Below, one piece after another: positions 7,910 through 15,686 of a DNA stretch of 51,642 bases. Location of the stretch: the NCBI GenBank assembly GCA_910577935.1, contig CAJTOT010000011.1, positions 1-51,642 of the forward strand. The letters are read 5' to 3'. The DNA is from an uncultured Hungatella sp. (lineage in GTDB: Bacteria > Bacillota > Clostridia > Lachnospirales > Lachnospiraceae). Below the pieces are notes generated by a model. The model was not told the origin of the DNA. It saw only the letters and a list, made by a program, of their open reading frames with translations, and did not search any database. The position numbers and the translations under genes were made by a program. How positions within the stretch are numbered: the stretch's first letter is position 1; each line of letters starts with the position of its first letter.

Positions 7910-8974
7910 CTATTTTTCTTCTCCGGCGGCAGCCTGACCATGCTCCTGCCGATAATGCGCCAGCATCAGGTCAACCATCCTTCCATAGGTTCTCACCCCC
8001 TCCTCCTGGTCATTGATCTTTAAGTACACATCGTTCATCTGGTTGGACACCTCCGCCACCTTGCCCTCATACCGGTTCCAGAACTCGTTATTCGCCCGGA
8101 GGTCCTCCTGCGCCTGGGAGAGGAGCGACTGGTAAAGCTCCCTGTAAGTCTCCATATCCTGCCCCGCCAGGGCGTTGGCGGCATACACCCACCCTGTCAG
8201 GTAGCCGCTGTATTGAAAGCACTGCCTCTCCGAGCCGATGCACGCCAGATAACCGATAAAATTGGCCTCGTCCTCTCTCATGTAACCTCTCAGATGAGAC
8301 AGCTCATGACAGATGGTGTGGGGGATGTTGTAGGATGTCATCTCACGGTTGTAGTTTGCCTCCACGGTAAAAGGCGAATAGATTCCGCTGAGCTGCTGCA
8401 CCGACAAAACCCAGGACACAGTCACAGGCTTCGGTCTGGGATAGTAGCCGGACAGTCCGGGATAAATTTCCCCCAGATTCCCCATGGCCTCCCTCCCCCA
8501 CTGAGTCCACCTGTACTCATAGGGCGTCTCGTCCGCCGTCTCGTTCACCTTCTCCGTCAGATAGCGGCAAAGCTCTGCCAGCTCCTGAACCGATGACTCC
8601 CGGACCTCCAGGTTCAGTTCACCGGAAAATGGCTGACGGTAATAATTGATGCCGCACTGATATGTATATAAAAATGCCGCCGCCCCTGTCACAAACACCG
8701 CCCTGGAGGCCACCGCCTTCCAGTCCTTCCCGCGGCGCGCCACATACCACACGGTCACAAGCCCCAGAGCGTAAAGCCCCATCTCCGATGCGGACACCGG
8801 AACCAGCCCCCAGAACCTCCCCACCGCGGACACGATCACCGAATACACATGGACTGCGTACCAGCTTCCAAAAGACTTAAAATTCCTGGCAGCCAGCTGC
8901 CCTGCCGCCGCCAGAATCAGCAGCGCCAAGCCCGAACAAGCGATGAGCCTGTTATGTTTTGTACTTTTTTCCAT
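7910..8974 (-). CDS. DUF3810 family membrane metalloprotease-like protein
   Basis: 354 aa. Two N-terminal hydrophobic segments are visible (LIACSGLALLILAAAGQLAA; the VIVSAVGRFWGLVPV to ALGLVTVWYVA stretch). They are followed by an extracytoplasmic or cytoplasmic domain with HELSHLRGYMREDEANFIGY, an HExxH zinc site with a downstream Glu as in gluzincins. The family (DUF3810) is widespread in clostridia and has no established substrate. It lies 86 bp upstream of the glgB start on the same strand, but glgB has its own promoter. Divergent from lepB. Confidence 0.85.
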   Translation of the reverse strand: MEKSTKHNRLIACSGLALLILAAAGQLAARNFKSFGSWYAVHVYSVIVSAVGRFWGLVPVSASEMGLYALGLVTVWYVARRGKDWKAVASRAVFVTGAAAFLYTYQCGINYYRQPFSGELNLEVRESSVQELAELCRYLTEKVNETADETPYEYRWTQWGREAMGNLGEIYPGLSGYYPRPKPVTVSWVLSVQQLSGIYSPFTVEANYNREMTSYNIPHTICHELSHLRGYMREDEANFIGYLACIGSERQCFQYSGYLTGWVYAANALAGQDMETYRELYQSLLSQAQEDLRANNEFWNRYEGKVAEVSNQMNDVYLKINDQEEGVRTYGRMVDLMLAHYRQEHGQAAAGEEK

Positions 8975-9062
8975 CCGTTTTTTCCTCAGTTCTTTTCTTT
9001 AAGTATACCACACCCATTCTTTTACATTCACTAAAAAAATTCTTACCTTTTTGTAAAAGTCC

Positions 9063-9091
9063 TTGCGCAAACCGGGGAAGTCATTTACACT
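9063..9091 (+). promoter_or_regulatory. lepB promoter
   Basis: TTGCGC (9063-9068), a 17-bp spacer and TACACT (9086-9091). The transcript would start near 9098, ahead of the GAAGG ribosome site. This rules out the longer in-frame start at 9063. Confidence 0.6.
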
Positions 9092-9122
9092 AAAGACAAA
9101 GTATCAGAAAGAAGGTTACATC

Positions 9123-9707
9123 ATGAAAGATAACGCAACCCCGCAGACCTCCCCGGAAACCGAGGAGGAAGAGAAGAAGTTCAATTTAAAAGAAGAGATC
9201 CTCAGCTGGATTCAGATTCTGGTAATCGCCGCCCTGATCGCGTTTGTCCTGAATAGATTCATCATTGCCAACAGCAGAGTCCCCAGCGCATCCATGGAGA
9301 ACACCATCATGACCCACGACCGGGTCATCGGTTCCCGCCTGACCTATCTTTTCTCCGACCCGGAGAGAGGGGACGTGGTCATTTTCTATTTCCCTGACGA
9401 CATAACAGAGAAGACCTACTATGTAAAGCGCATCATCGGGATGCCCGGAGACACCGTCGATATCCGCGACGGCCACGTGTACCTCAACGGCTCCGACACT
9501 CCCCTGGAAGAGCCCTACTTAAGAGAACCCATGGAGACCCCGGTGGAGCTCCACTATGAAGTTCCCGAGGGCTGCTACTTTATGATGGGGGACAACCGCA
9601 ACTACTCCGCCGATTCCAGATTCTGGCACAACACATTTGTCAAGAGAGAGAAACTGGTGGCCAAGGTTCTGTTCCGCTACTTCCCAAGCATCGGGAGGAT
9701 TCAGTAG
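9123..9707 (+). CDS. lepB: Signal peptidase I
   Basis: 194 aa. An acidic cytoplasmic N-terminus (PETEEEEKKFNLKEE) is followed by one membrane segment (ILVIAALIAFVLNRFII). Next comes the catalytic serine motif VPSASMENTI, the lysine motif TYYVKRIIGMPGD and the conserved MMGDNRNYSADSRFW box. It cleaves Sec signal peptides of exported proteins at the outer face of the membrane. It is monocistronic, with its own promoter. A second, shorter signal peptidase sits in the pilus operon, so this one is likely the housekeeping copy. Confidence 0.95.
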   Translation: MKDNATPQTSPETEEEEKKFNLKEEILSWIQILVIAALIAFVLNRFIIANSRVPSASMENTIMTHDRVIGSRLTYLFSDPERGDVVIFYFPDDITEKTYYVKRIIGMPGDTVDIRDGHVYLNGSDTPLEEPYLREPMETPVELHYEVPEGCYFMMGDNRNYSADSRFWHNTFVKREKLVAKVLFRYFPSIGRIQ

Positions 9708-9801
9708 CGCGCAGGCCCCCTATGTGCCAGAATTCGCATTTTCTGGATTTTTGTGTATACTTACTATAAAGAAAGTACGGGAGAGAGGATTTCCGGTAGG
9801 C

Positions 9802-9834
9802 AAATACACCAGTCATTGGCTGACTGGTGTATTT
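9802..9834. terminator. Perfect 14-bp hairpin after lepB
   Basis: AAATACACCAGTCA (9802-9815) and its exact complement (9821-9834) are separated by TTGGC. The tail is GTTGTGG, only weakly U-rich, but the A/T-rich stem base suits termination. It lies 94 bp after the lepB stop and before the toxin promoter. Confidence 0.6.
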
Positions 9835-9894
9835 GTTGTGGAGATTTGGAGGTACTGTTCACGATGAGAGAGAATCGGTAATTTTGTAATTCGC

Positions 9895-9923
9895 TTGACA
9901 AACTATTATTTGATATTTATACT
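9895..9923 (+). promoter_or_regulatory. Promoter of the mqsR-mqsA operon
   Basis: Consensus TTGACA (9895-9900), a 17-bp spacer and TATACT (9918-9923). The start site near 9930 is followed by GGAGGTGG (9948-9955). The perfect -35 box shows that translation cannot begin at the TTG at 9895. Confidence 0.85.
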
Positions 9924-9960
9924 ATCAATTAATAGCGCATGCAATTCGGAGGTGGTTATA

Positions 9961-10365
9961 ATTTTCCTCAGTACACAATCGAAAAAGAGAGAAGTCATTG
10001 CATTCCTGGATGTATTAAAGTCCATACTGGAGAATGCGGACTTTGATATAGATACAGATCTTACTCTCATTAGCAAAAAGAAGCAGGGTAAAGATCAAAA
10101 ATATTCAACACCATATACCTTATTGGATCTGGATTACGATACGGAAGATATCGTAGCGCGGCTGAAAGAACTTACCATAGCAGAATATTCCGAGACAAAA
10201 ATAGATAGAGACGATTTGAATCCGCCATTATTATTTGTTTTTGGGAAATATATTAATAGTAAACTTGTATATGTGAAGTTAAAAATTAAAGGCGATCAGC
10301 AGAGACATGTATTATGCGTGTCGTTCCACTATGCGAAGGAGAAAATGATATTTCCTTACATATAA
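9961..10365 (+). CDS. MqsR-family toxin with apparent ATT start
   Basis: 134 aa if translation starts at ATT 9961, 5 nt after GGAGGTGG. No ATG, GTG or TTG lies in frame between the ribosome site and the conserved region. The sequence shows MqsR-like features: LLDLDYDTEDIVARLKEL (helix), EYSETKIDRDD, PLLFVFGKYINSKLVYVKLKI (strands) and VLCVSFHYAK near the C-terminus. Members of this family are mRNA interferases that cleave transcripts, and in Escherichia coli MqsR is encoded ahead of its antitoxin, as here. The gene is AT-rich compared with its flanks, which suggests transfer. The family call rests on pattern recognition only. Confidence 0.7.
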   Translation: MFLSTQSKKREVIAFLDVLKSILENADFDIDTDLTLISKKKQGKDQKYSTPYTLLDLDYDTEDIVARLKELTIAEYSETKIDRDDLNPPLLFVFGKYINSKLVYVKLKIKGDQQRHVLCVSFHYAKEKMIFPYI

Positions 10366-10390
10366 TGGAATTACAAAGGAGGTAAGACAA

Positions 10391-11434
10391 ATGGAGACCA
10401 ACACATTATTAAGAAAGGTTCATATGAATTGCCCTTTGTGCGACAAGACACATGAAGTTGAAGAAAGAAAACGTGTTACATCAATCGTATTAAAAGGAGA
10501 AGAGGTAACCTACGAGGAGAGGTTCTATTTTTGTGCCAATGCGGACGAAGATGAGAATGAATTCGAAACGAGTTCAATGACTAACGAGAATCTCTTAAAT
10601 GCAAGGAATGCATACCGTATTAAGAAGGGCTTGCTTACGTCTTATGAGATTGTCGAGATAAGGGAAAGTTATGGACTATCCCAGGTTGATCTGGCAAAAC
10701 TTCTGGGATGGGGAGAGGCTACCATTTCCCGTTACGAGAGTAAAGCGATTCAAGATAAAGCTTATGATACCATGCTTCGTCTGATTAAGGATAACCCACT
10801 TCAGATATCAGAATTCTTAAAAAAGAATGCGGATAAATTTAATCCAATAAAGAGAATGGAAATAAAGGCAAAAATCGTCGAAAAGCTTGATTTATATGGA
10901 AAGGAATATCTGACACGCCAAGCTTTTGAAAGTGAGTATACTAATTTTGAAGAACCATCTGATTCAAATGGTTTTACGGTTTTGAATATTGATAAGTTAG
11001 AGGCAATGATTTCCTATATTGCGGAGAAAGCATCAAACTTATTCAAGGTAAAACTGATGAAAATGCTGTGGTATTCGGATGCTCTGTCATTTATTGAGAA
11101 TGGATTTGCTATGACCGGTATGGTTTATAGACATGAACCAATGGGAGCCTTGCCTGTAGGACATTATAGTTTAATGAATCTTGAAAATCTCAACATTAAA
11201 GAAGAGATGAGTTATAACTATGATACGATGCTTCATGTTTATCCAACTGTTGGAATGGATTATTCTATATTGAGTGATAGAGAAAAGGCTATTCTGGATA
11301 AGGTGATTGAGAAATTCATGAATTATAAGGCGAAAGAGATTGTCGATTATATGCATGAAGAAAGGGCATATAAGGAGACAAATGCAGGAGAGATTATTCC
11401 TTTTAGCTTGGCAAAAGAAATACGAAGTTTTTAG
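10391..11434 (+). CDS. MqsA-like antitoxin: zinc finger, HTH and Panacea (SocA-like) domain
   Basis: 347 aa; AAAGGAGG precedes the ATG, 25 bp after the toxin stop. Residues about 14-60 form a CPLC...YFC zinc-ribbon-like domain. Residues about 80-130 form an XRE/YgiT-type HTH (EIVEIRESYGLSQVDLAKLLGWGEATISRYE). Residues about 215-345 (FKVKLMKMLWYSDALSFIENG ... MGALPVGHYS) match the Panacea/DUF4065 domain found in many antitoxins. The expected role is to neutralise the upstream toxin and repress the shared promoter. The domain mix differs from classical MqsA, which has only the zinc finger and HTH. Confidence 0.82.
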   Translation: METNTLLRKVHMNCPLCDKTHEVEERKRVTSIVLKGEEVTYEERFYFCANADEDENEFETSSMTNENLLNARNAYRIKKGLLTSYEIVEIRESYGLSQVDLAKLLGWGEATISRYESKAIQDKAYDTMLRLIKDNPLQISEFLKKNADKFNPIKRMEIKAKIVEKLDLYGKEYLTRQAFESEYTNFEEPSDSNGFTVLNIDKLEAMISYIAEKASNLFKVKLMKMLWYSDALSFIENGFAMTGMVYRHEPMGALPVGHYSLMNLENLNIKEEMSYNYDTMLHVYPTVGMDYSILSDREKAILDKVIEKFMNYKAKEIVDYMHEERAYKETNAGEIIPFSLAKEIRSF

Positions 11435-11439
11435 AAAAA

Positions 11440-11575
11440 GAAGCGGTCTCGGACTTTCCGCCACATTGTCGTGATACAGGCCTCCATTCCCCATTACGGT
11501 CCCTGGACACATCTACCTGAAATTCGCCACACTGGCTTTTGAAGGTTTTGGAGAATAACCAAACTTAAGGTAAAA
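11440..11575 (-). pseudogene. IS256-family transposase remnant
   Basis: On the minus strand the stretch translates to CGEFQVDVSRDRNGEWRPV, resembling the conserved N-terminal GEFEVDVPRDRNGEFEP block of IS256-type transposases. A GYSPK segment just upstream is in another frame, so a frameshift separates them. Both ends are missing, so this is a scar only about 135 bp long. It lies right behind the toxin-antitoxin pair and marks mobile-element activity at this spot. Confidence 0.5.
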
Positions 11576-11596
11576 TATGCCTTGACATTCACAACC

Positions 11597-11639
11597 AAAA
11601 AGGCAATACAGACCCATGCCTTGTCCGTATTGCCTTTTT
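11597..11639. terminator. Bidirectional intrinsic terminator
   Basis: AAAAAGGCAATACAGAC (11597-11613) pairs with 11623-11639 over 17 bp with one mismatch. It has A and T runs at the base on both strands. It can end the antitoxin transcript. Confidence 0.85.
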
Positions 11640-11653
11640 CATAAACTCTACAT

Positions 11654-11846
11654 TATATGATGTTGGGGTCAAAAGGTTTTTTGCCCCCTGATGCCTGCGG
11701 ATTGCTCCGCATTTCATGCTCCCGCAATCCTAAAAACATTCAAAATCCGCCCTATCGGGCTGCTTTTTCATGTTTTTTCGGGTCCCAAAGTCATGTATTG
11801 GCATGCAGGCATGTCATACATGACCTTTTGACCCCGGCATCATATA
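11654..11846. mobile_element. MITE-like structured repeat, full-length copy
   Basis: A 193-bp non-coding element bounded by 24-bp terminal inverted repeats with two mismatches (11654-11677 starting TATATGATGTTGGGGTC; 11823-11846). It contains several hairpins: TGCGGA/TCCGCA near 11697-11712, GCCC/GGGC near 11757 and GTCATGTAT/ATACATGAC near 11790-11825. A shorter copy lies at 21574-21665 in inverse orientation. Its right end supplies the stop codon of the AEC transporter gene. No transposase is encoded, so movement would need an enzyme in trans. Confidence 0.65.
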
Positions 11847-12766
11847 TATTGATAAATCATCACCATAAGCGGCATGGTGACAATGCACAACAGCGTGGTG
11901 GCCACGTTGATGGCGCTGGCGTAGTCCGCATCCTTTCCGTACACCTGTGACATCTGGGTGATGGTGGAGGCGGAGGGCGTGATGGTGGCGAGAAGGGTGA
12001 TCAGCAGAATCGTCTCCCCCGCCGGAACCATCCGGGAGAGTCCGGACAGCTTCAGCAGAGCGATATTCAAAACCGGAAATCCCACAAGGCGGACGAATAT
12101 CATCAAAGGCAGTTTTCTGTAAGAGAACAGTTTCTTCAGATTCATATTGCCGATGAGCATCCCCGTGACGATCATCGCGGCGGGACCCACCATGCTTCCC
12201 ACCGTGTCGATGGAGTCCTGGAGGACTGCCGGGAGCTGGATTCGGCAGATAAACAGCAGGATTCCCGCGAAGATAGAAATCATATTCACATTAGTCGCGA
12301 TCTTTTTTATCTCAATCCTCCTCTCCCCGCACAGAACCATCTTGCCGTGGCTCCACAAAAGTATGAGCTGCACCGACAGAAACGCGCTGGTGTAGATGAT
12401 CCACTCTTTTCCCAGCATGGCCGTCACGATTGGAATGATCAGATTGCCAGCATTGGAATAGATGGCGGAATCCTTCTCCACCGGATCCCAGCCCAGCGCC
12501 CTTCCCAGAAGCTCTGTCACCGCGATAAGCACCGCATGGACCAGCACCGCGCCTATGAGGGCCAGAATCAGCCCATCCCTGATTTCCTCCGTGTATTCCA
12601 CCTGAAAGGAGGAGATGATCACGCAGGGCATCACCAGATATAACGTGACTACCGAGATGCTTTTACTGTCCTCCGCCCTCAGCACTTTGCTTTTTACCAG
12701 AGCCGCTCCCATGACCATGATCAGAAACAGAGACAGAATCTTTTTTGCCAGAATAACAGCAATCAT
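11840..12766 (-). CDS. AEC (auxin efflux carrier) family permease
   Basis: 308 aa with about ten hydrophobic segments. The start MIAVILAKKILSLFLIMVMGAALVKSKVL, the helix-breaking STNAGN-like motif (YSNAGNLIIPIVTAML) and the C-terminal ATITPSASTITQMSQVYGKDADYAS repeat are typical of AEC transporters, which move organic acids such as malate or malonate. The start has GGAGAAGCC upstream. It follows pepD by 15 bp and is probably co-transcribed. The substrate is unknown. The last codons overlap the end of a MITE-like repeat, so the C-terminus may have been reset by that insertion. Confidence 0.88.
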   Translation of the reverse strand: MIAVILAKKILSLFLIMVMGAALVKSKVLRAEDSKSISVVTLYLVMPCVIISSFQVEYTEEIRDGLILALIGAVLVHAVLIAVTELLGRALGWDPVEKDSAIYSNAGNLIIPIVTAMLGKEWIIYTSAFLSVQLILLWSHGKMVLCGERRIEIKKIATNVNMISIFAGILLFICRIQLPAVLQDSIDTVGSMVGPAAMIVTGMLIGNMNLKKLFSYRKLPLMIFVRLVGFPVLNIALLKLSGLSRMVPAGETILLITLLATITPSASTITQMSQVYGKDADYASAINVATTLLCIVTMPLMVMIYQYI

Positions 12767-12781
12767 GGCTTCTCCTCTCCC

Positions 12782-14218
12782 TTACAGATGCTTGATGAGA
12801 TCACACAGCACCTCATAGCAGTCGTCAAAGGATTTGAGATTCAGCCGCTCGTCGGGAGAGTGCACTGCTTCCGCCGTAGGGCCCATGGTGATGATATCCA
12901 TGTCCGGCCATTTGTTCTTTGCCACGCCGCACTCCAGGCCGCCGTGGACTGCCTTCTCCACCAGCTCCTTCCCGGTACATCTCTTCACCGCTTCCCTCAT
13001 GGCCTCTCTCAGGGGAGACTTCTCCTGGTAACCCCAAGCCGGATATCTGCCGGCTGTCTCCTGGCAAAGCCCGTAGAGCCGCCCGAGAATCTCCAGTTCC
13101 TGCTCCATCTCCTCGATGTAAGACTCAAAGGCCGAGCGCATGGACACAGACACTTTCACCTTCCCCCCGGCAGTCTTCACCACTGCCAGATTCTCCGAGG
13201 CAACGGTGTGGTCCTTGATGTTCATGTTCTTGTGGCGCATGCCTGTGGGGCACAGGAATAAAAGCTCCACCATCTTGTCGCTCTCTTCCTGGCTCCATGT
13301 GACAGCCACGTCTGCCTTCTCAAGAACAACGGTGAGCCCGCTGTCACTGCAGCGCAGCTCCTCCTTCAAAGCGGCGCCCAGGACAGACACTGCCTTCTCA
13401 AGTTTCTCTTCTTCTATATCTGTGACAAACTCCGCCCAGCAGTCCCTGGGGATAGCGTTGTCCTTAGAGCCTCCGTCTATCGCCGACAGGGTGATGGCTC
13501 CCTCCTTCTGAAATTCCCTCAGTACTCTGGCGCACAGCTTGATGGCGTTGCCCTTTTCCAGATGAATGCATCCGCCGGAATGCCCTCCCTCCAGGCCTCC
13601 CACAGTCAGCCGGTAGCCGGTCTTGCCGGCGGCATTCCCATGAACCTCCATGACTCCGTTCCAGCGCAGTCCGCCTGCCGCGGTAGTCACGGTCTCCACG
13701 CCGCCTCCGCCGCCGTCCAGGTTGATGTAGCGCCGCCCTTTTAAATCGTCAGGCTCCAGCACAAGGGCGCCGTCCAGTCCGATCTCCTCCATGGCGGTAA
13801 ACACGCACTCCAGCGCCGGGTGAGGAAGCGAGTCATCAGCCAGAACAGCCAGCATGTAGCACACTCCCGTGCCGTCGTCCGCCCCCAGAGTGGTTCCTCT
13901 GGCGTGAAGCCATCCGTCTTCTATGTAGAGATCCAGAGGGTCCTTTTCAAAATCATGAGAGGACTCCGGAGTCTTCTCGCACACCATATCCATGTGCGCC
14001 TGGAGCACCACCGCCGGGTGGTCTTCATAGCCCTCCGACGCGTCCTTGTAGATGATCACGTTGCCGATATCATACTGCTTGTACTTAAGGCCGTGATTCC
14101 TGGCGAAATCCACCAGATAGTCGCTGTACTGTTTTTCAAAATAGGAACCGTGGGGAATCCCAGCCATCTCCTCAAAATATTTCTGATAGGCTTTTGACCA
14201 GTCTAACACCTGCTTCAT
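12782..14218 (-). CDS. pepD: Aminoacyl-histidine dipeptidase (Xaa-His dipeptidase)
   Basis: 478 aa; GAGGAGAAAAAAT precedes the ATG. It shows the M20C metallopeptidase layout: QAHMDMVCEK (zinc His/Asp), TTLGADDGTGVCYMLA, VFTAMEEIGLDGA (Glu pair), NLDGGGGG, GLEGGHSGGCIH in the lid domain and MGPTAEAVHSPDERLNL with the C-terminal zinc His. It hydrolyses small peptides such as carnosine-like Xaa-His dipeptides in the cytoplasm. It is first of a probable pair with the AEC permease. Length and motifs are complete. Confidence 0.95.
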   Translation of the reverse strand: MKQVLDWSKAYQKYFEEMAGIPHGSYFEKQYSDYLVDFARNHGLKYKQYDIGNVIIYKDASEGYEDHPAVVLQAHMDMVCEKTPESSHDFEKDPLDLYIEDGWLHARGTTLGADDGTGVCYMLAVLADDSLPHPALECVFTAMEEIGLDGALVLEPDDLKGRRYINLDGGGGGVETVTTAAGGLRWNGVMEVHGNAAGKTGYRLTVGGLEGGHSGGCIHLEKGNAIKLCARVLREFQKEGAITLSAIDGGSKDNAIPRDCWAEFVTDIEEEKLEKAVSVLGAALKEELRCSDSGLTVVLEKADVAVTWSQEESDKMVELLFLCPTGMRHKNMNIKDHTVASENLAVVKTAGGKVKVSVSMRSAFESYIEEMEQELEILGRLYGLCQETAGRYPAWGYQEKSPLREAMREAVKRCTGKELVEKAVHGGLECGVAKNKWPDMDIITMGPTAEAVHSPDERLNLKSFDDCYEVLCDLIKHL

Positions 14219-14305
14219 ATTTTTTCTCCTCGCTTTTCTTTTTCTCGAAGTTCCCTGCTCCCAGGGCCCTCCGCCAAACCTTCACCAGTAATCATACCTT
14301 ATTTT

Positions 14306-15367
14306 TTATGGACAGGCAACAGGTTTGGCAAACTCCTTCACGATCAGAAGCCCCACAGGCCCCAGAATAAACCCCAGCAGCCCGAACAGCTTAAGCCCCA
14401 CATAGATGGAGACCAGAGTCTCCAGCGGCGTCAGCCCCACCTGGTTTCCCATCAGCCTAGCCTCCAGCATTTCCCTGAGAAAATAGCAGATAAGATAGAT
14501 GGCCAGTATCATGCTCCCTCTCCCCCACCTTCCCCGGAGAAAACAGAGTATGGTCCACGGAATCAGCACGGTCCCCGTTCCGAACACAGGGAGGGCGTCC
14601 AAAAGGCCAAGCCCCGCGCCTGCCAGAATATAGTAGGGATTTCCCAGAAGGAAAAATCCCGCCATGCACACAACCGAGGTCAGAATCATGATTATGCCCT
14701 GGGTCCGCACATAGGCGTTGCCGGCTCTGCGCAGCAGACGGATAATCCTGTCAAATTCTTCCCGAAAAACAGACCGCGCCATCTTCTCTTTCCACATATC
14801 AATCTCCTGGATAAACAGCATGACTCCTACGACATAGAGCACCATAATGACGCAGAAACCGACACAATACCTGGCAGCGCTGAATGAATTTCCCATGAGA
14901 TAGGGCATGGTCTCCTGTTTTAAGGCACCTCCCAGGCTCCGCACCATGTCTCTGGCTATGCACACCATAGTGTCCGGCTCCAGCGACAGCATTCCCTCCA
15001 CCCGGCGGCAGGCGCCGGTGAGATGTCTGTCCATCTGTTCCAGCCACCGCGGAAACCGGTCGGCAAGCATGATTACCTCCTGAAGCAGCCTCTTTCCTCC
15101 AAAATAAAGCAGGCAGGCCGCGGCTCCCCCGATTGCCCCAAGTTCCAGAAGCCCTACGGCCCCCGCCGGCACGCCCACCATTTTCCCTCTCCATGACACC
15201 CTCAGCTTCGATGCCAGGGCGCATGCCGACGGTTTTATGACAAGAGCCGTAAGCCACGCCAGCAGAAAAGGGCTTACAAGAGGCAGAAGATAGCGGAATA
15301 CGGCGCAGACGGCCCCGGCTATCCCTGCGATCCTTATACATTTCACTGTTTTTGTGTTATCCTGCAT
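14306..15367 (-). CDS. YtvI-like / AI-2E family membrane protein
   Basis: 353 aa from the ATG at 15367 (MQDNTKTVKCIR). A longer frame adds 53 polar residues with no family match, so I use the internal start. Eight or so membrane segments are visible, with the family hallmarks YLLPLVSPFLLAWLTALVIKP at the start and LGLLDALPVFGTGTVLIPW plus GLKLFGLLGFILGPVGLL near the end. YtvI members are linked to sporulation in Bacillus, while related AI-2E/PerM proteins are permeases. The substrate is not known. Its start region is divergent from the esterase operon. Confidence 0.8.
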   Translation of the reverse strand: MQDNTKTVKCIRIAGIAGAVCAVFRYLLPLVSPFLLAWLTALVIKPSACALASKLRVSWRGKMVGVPAGAVGLLELGAIGGAAACLLYFGGKRLLQEVIMLADRFPRWLEQMDRHLTGACRRVEGMLSLEPDTMVCIARDMVRSLGGALKQETMPYLMGNSFSAARYCVGFCVIMVLYVVGVMLFIQEIDMWKEKMARSVFREEFDRIIRLLRRAGNAYVRTQGIIMILTSVVCMAGFFLLGNPYYILAGAGLGLLDALPVFGTGTVLIPWTILCFLRGRWGRGSMILAIYLICYFLREMLEARLMGNQVGLTPLETLVSIYVGLKLFGLLGFILGPVGLLIVKEFAKPVACP

Positions 15368-15566
15368 TCTTATCACCCACACTCCTGTATCAGCCGCTGC
15401 TGTCTCAGACGCCGTTGTCCCGGTCAATCTTGTTTCAAGTCTTATTGTAAATGGATTTGGAAGATATATTCCGCTTTTTTCTGTCAGTTTCTGCCTCCCG
15501 TTTTCCCTGCCCAACGCGCTTTTCATTTATTACTTTAAACTTATGCTCTGTTAAATCAATCAAATC

Positions 15567-15595
15567 TTGATATTTACCCTTGATTGTGCTATATT
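15567..15595 (+). promoter_or_regulatory. Promoter of the esterase/ATP-grasp operon
   Basis: TTGATA (15567-15572), a 17-bp spacer and TATATT (15590-15595). An inverted repeat CAATCAA/TTGATTG (15557-15563, 15580-15586) overlaps it and may be an operator. Confidence 0.65.
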
Positions 15596-15686
15596 TAACG
15601 AAGCAGAAAATGCGCTTATTCTGCCTGGCAGGGCAGACATTATACAGCGTGCAATCCTGTGAGGCATGCACGGAATGGAGGAAATT

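Noticed and set aside
9895..9960. Start of the toxin gene at TTG 9895
   Set aside because: This TTG is the -35 box of the operon promoter, upstream of the transcription start.
9939..10045. Short frame beginning ATG 9939 over the toxin ribosome site
   Set aside because: About 35 codons, no own ribosome site and no similarity; the MqsR-like frame is the conserved one.
11171..11512. Minus-strand 113-aa frame as a full gene
   Set aside because: Mostly antisense to the antitoxin; only a different frame nearby shows the transposase remnant.
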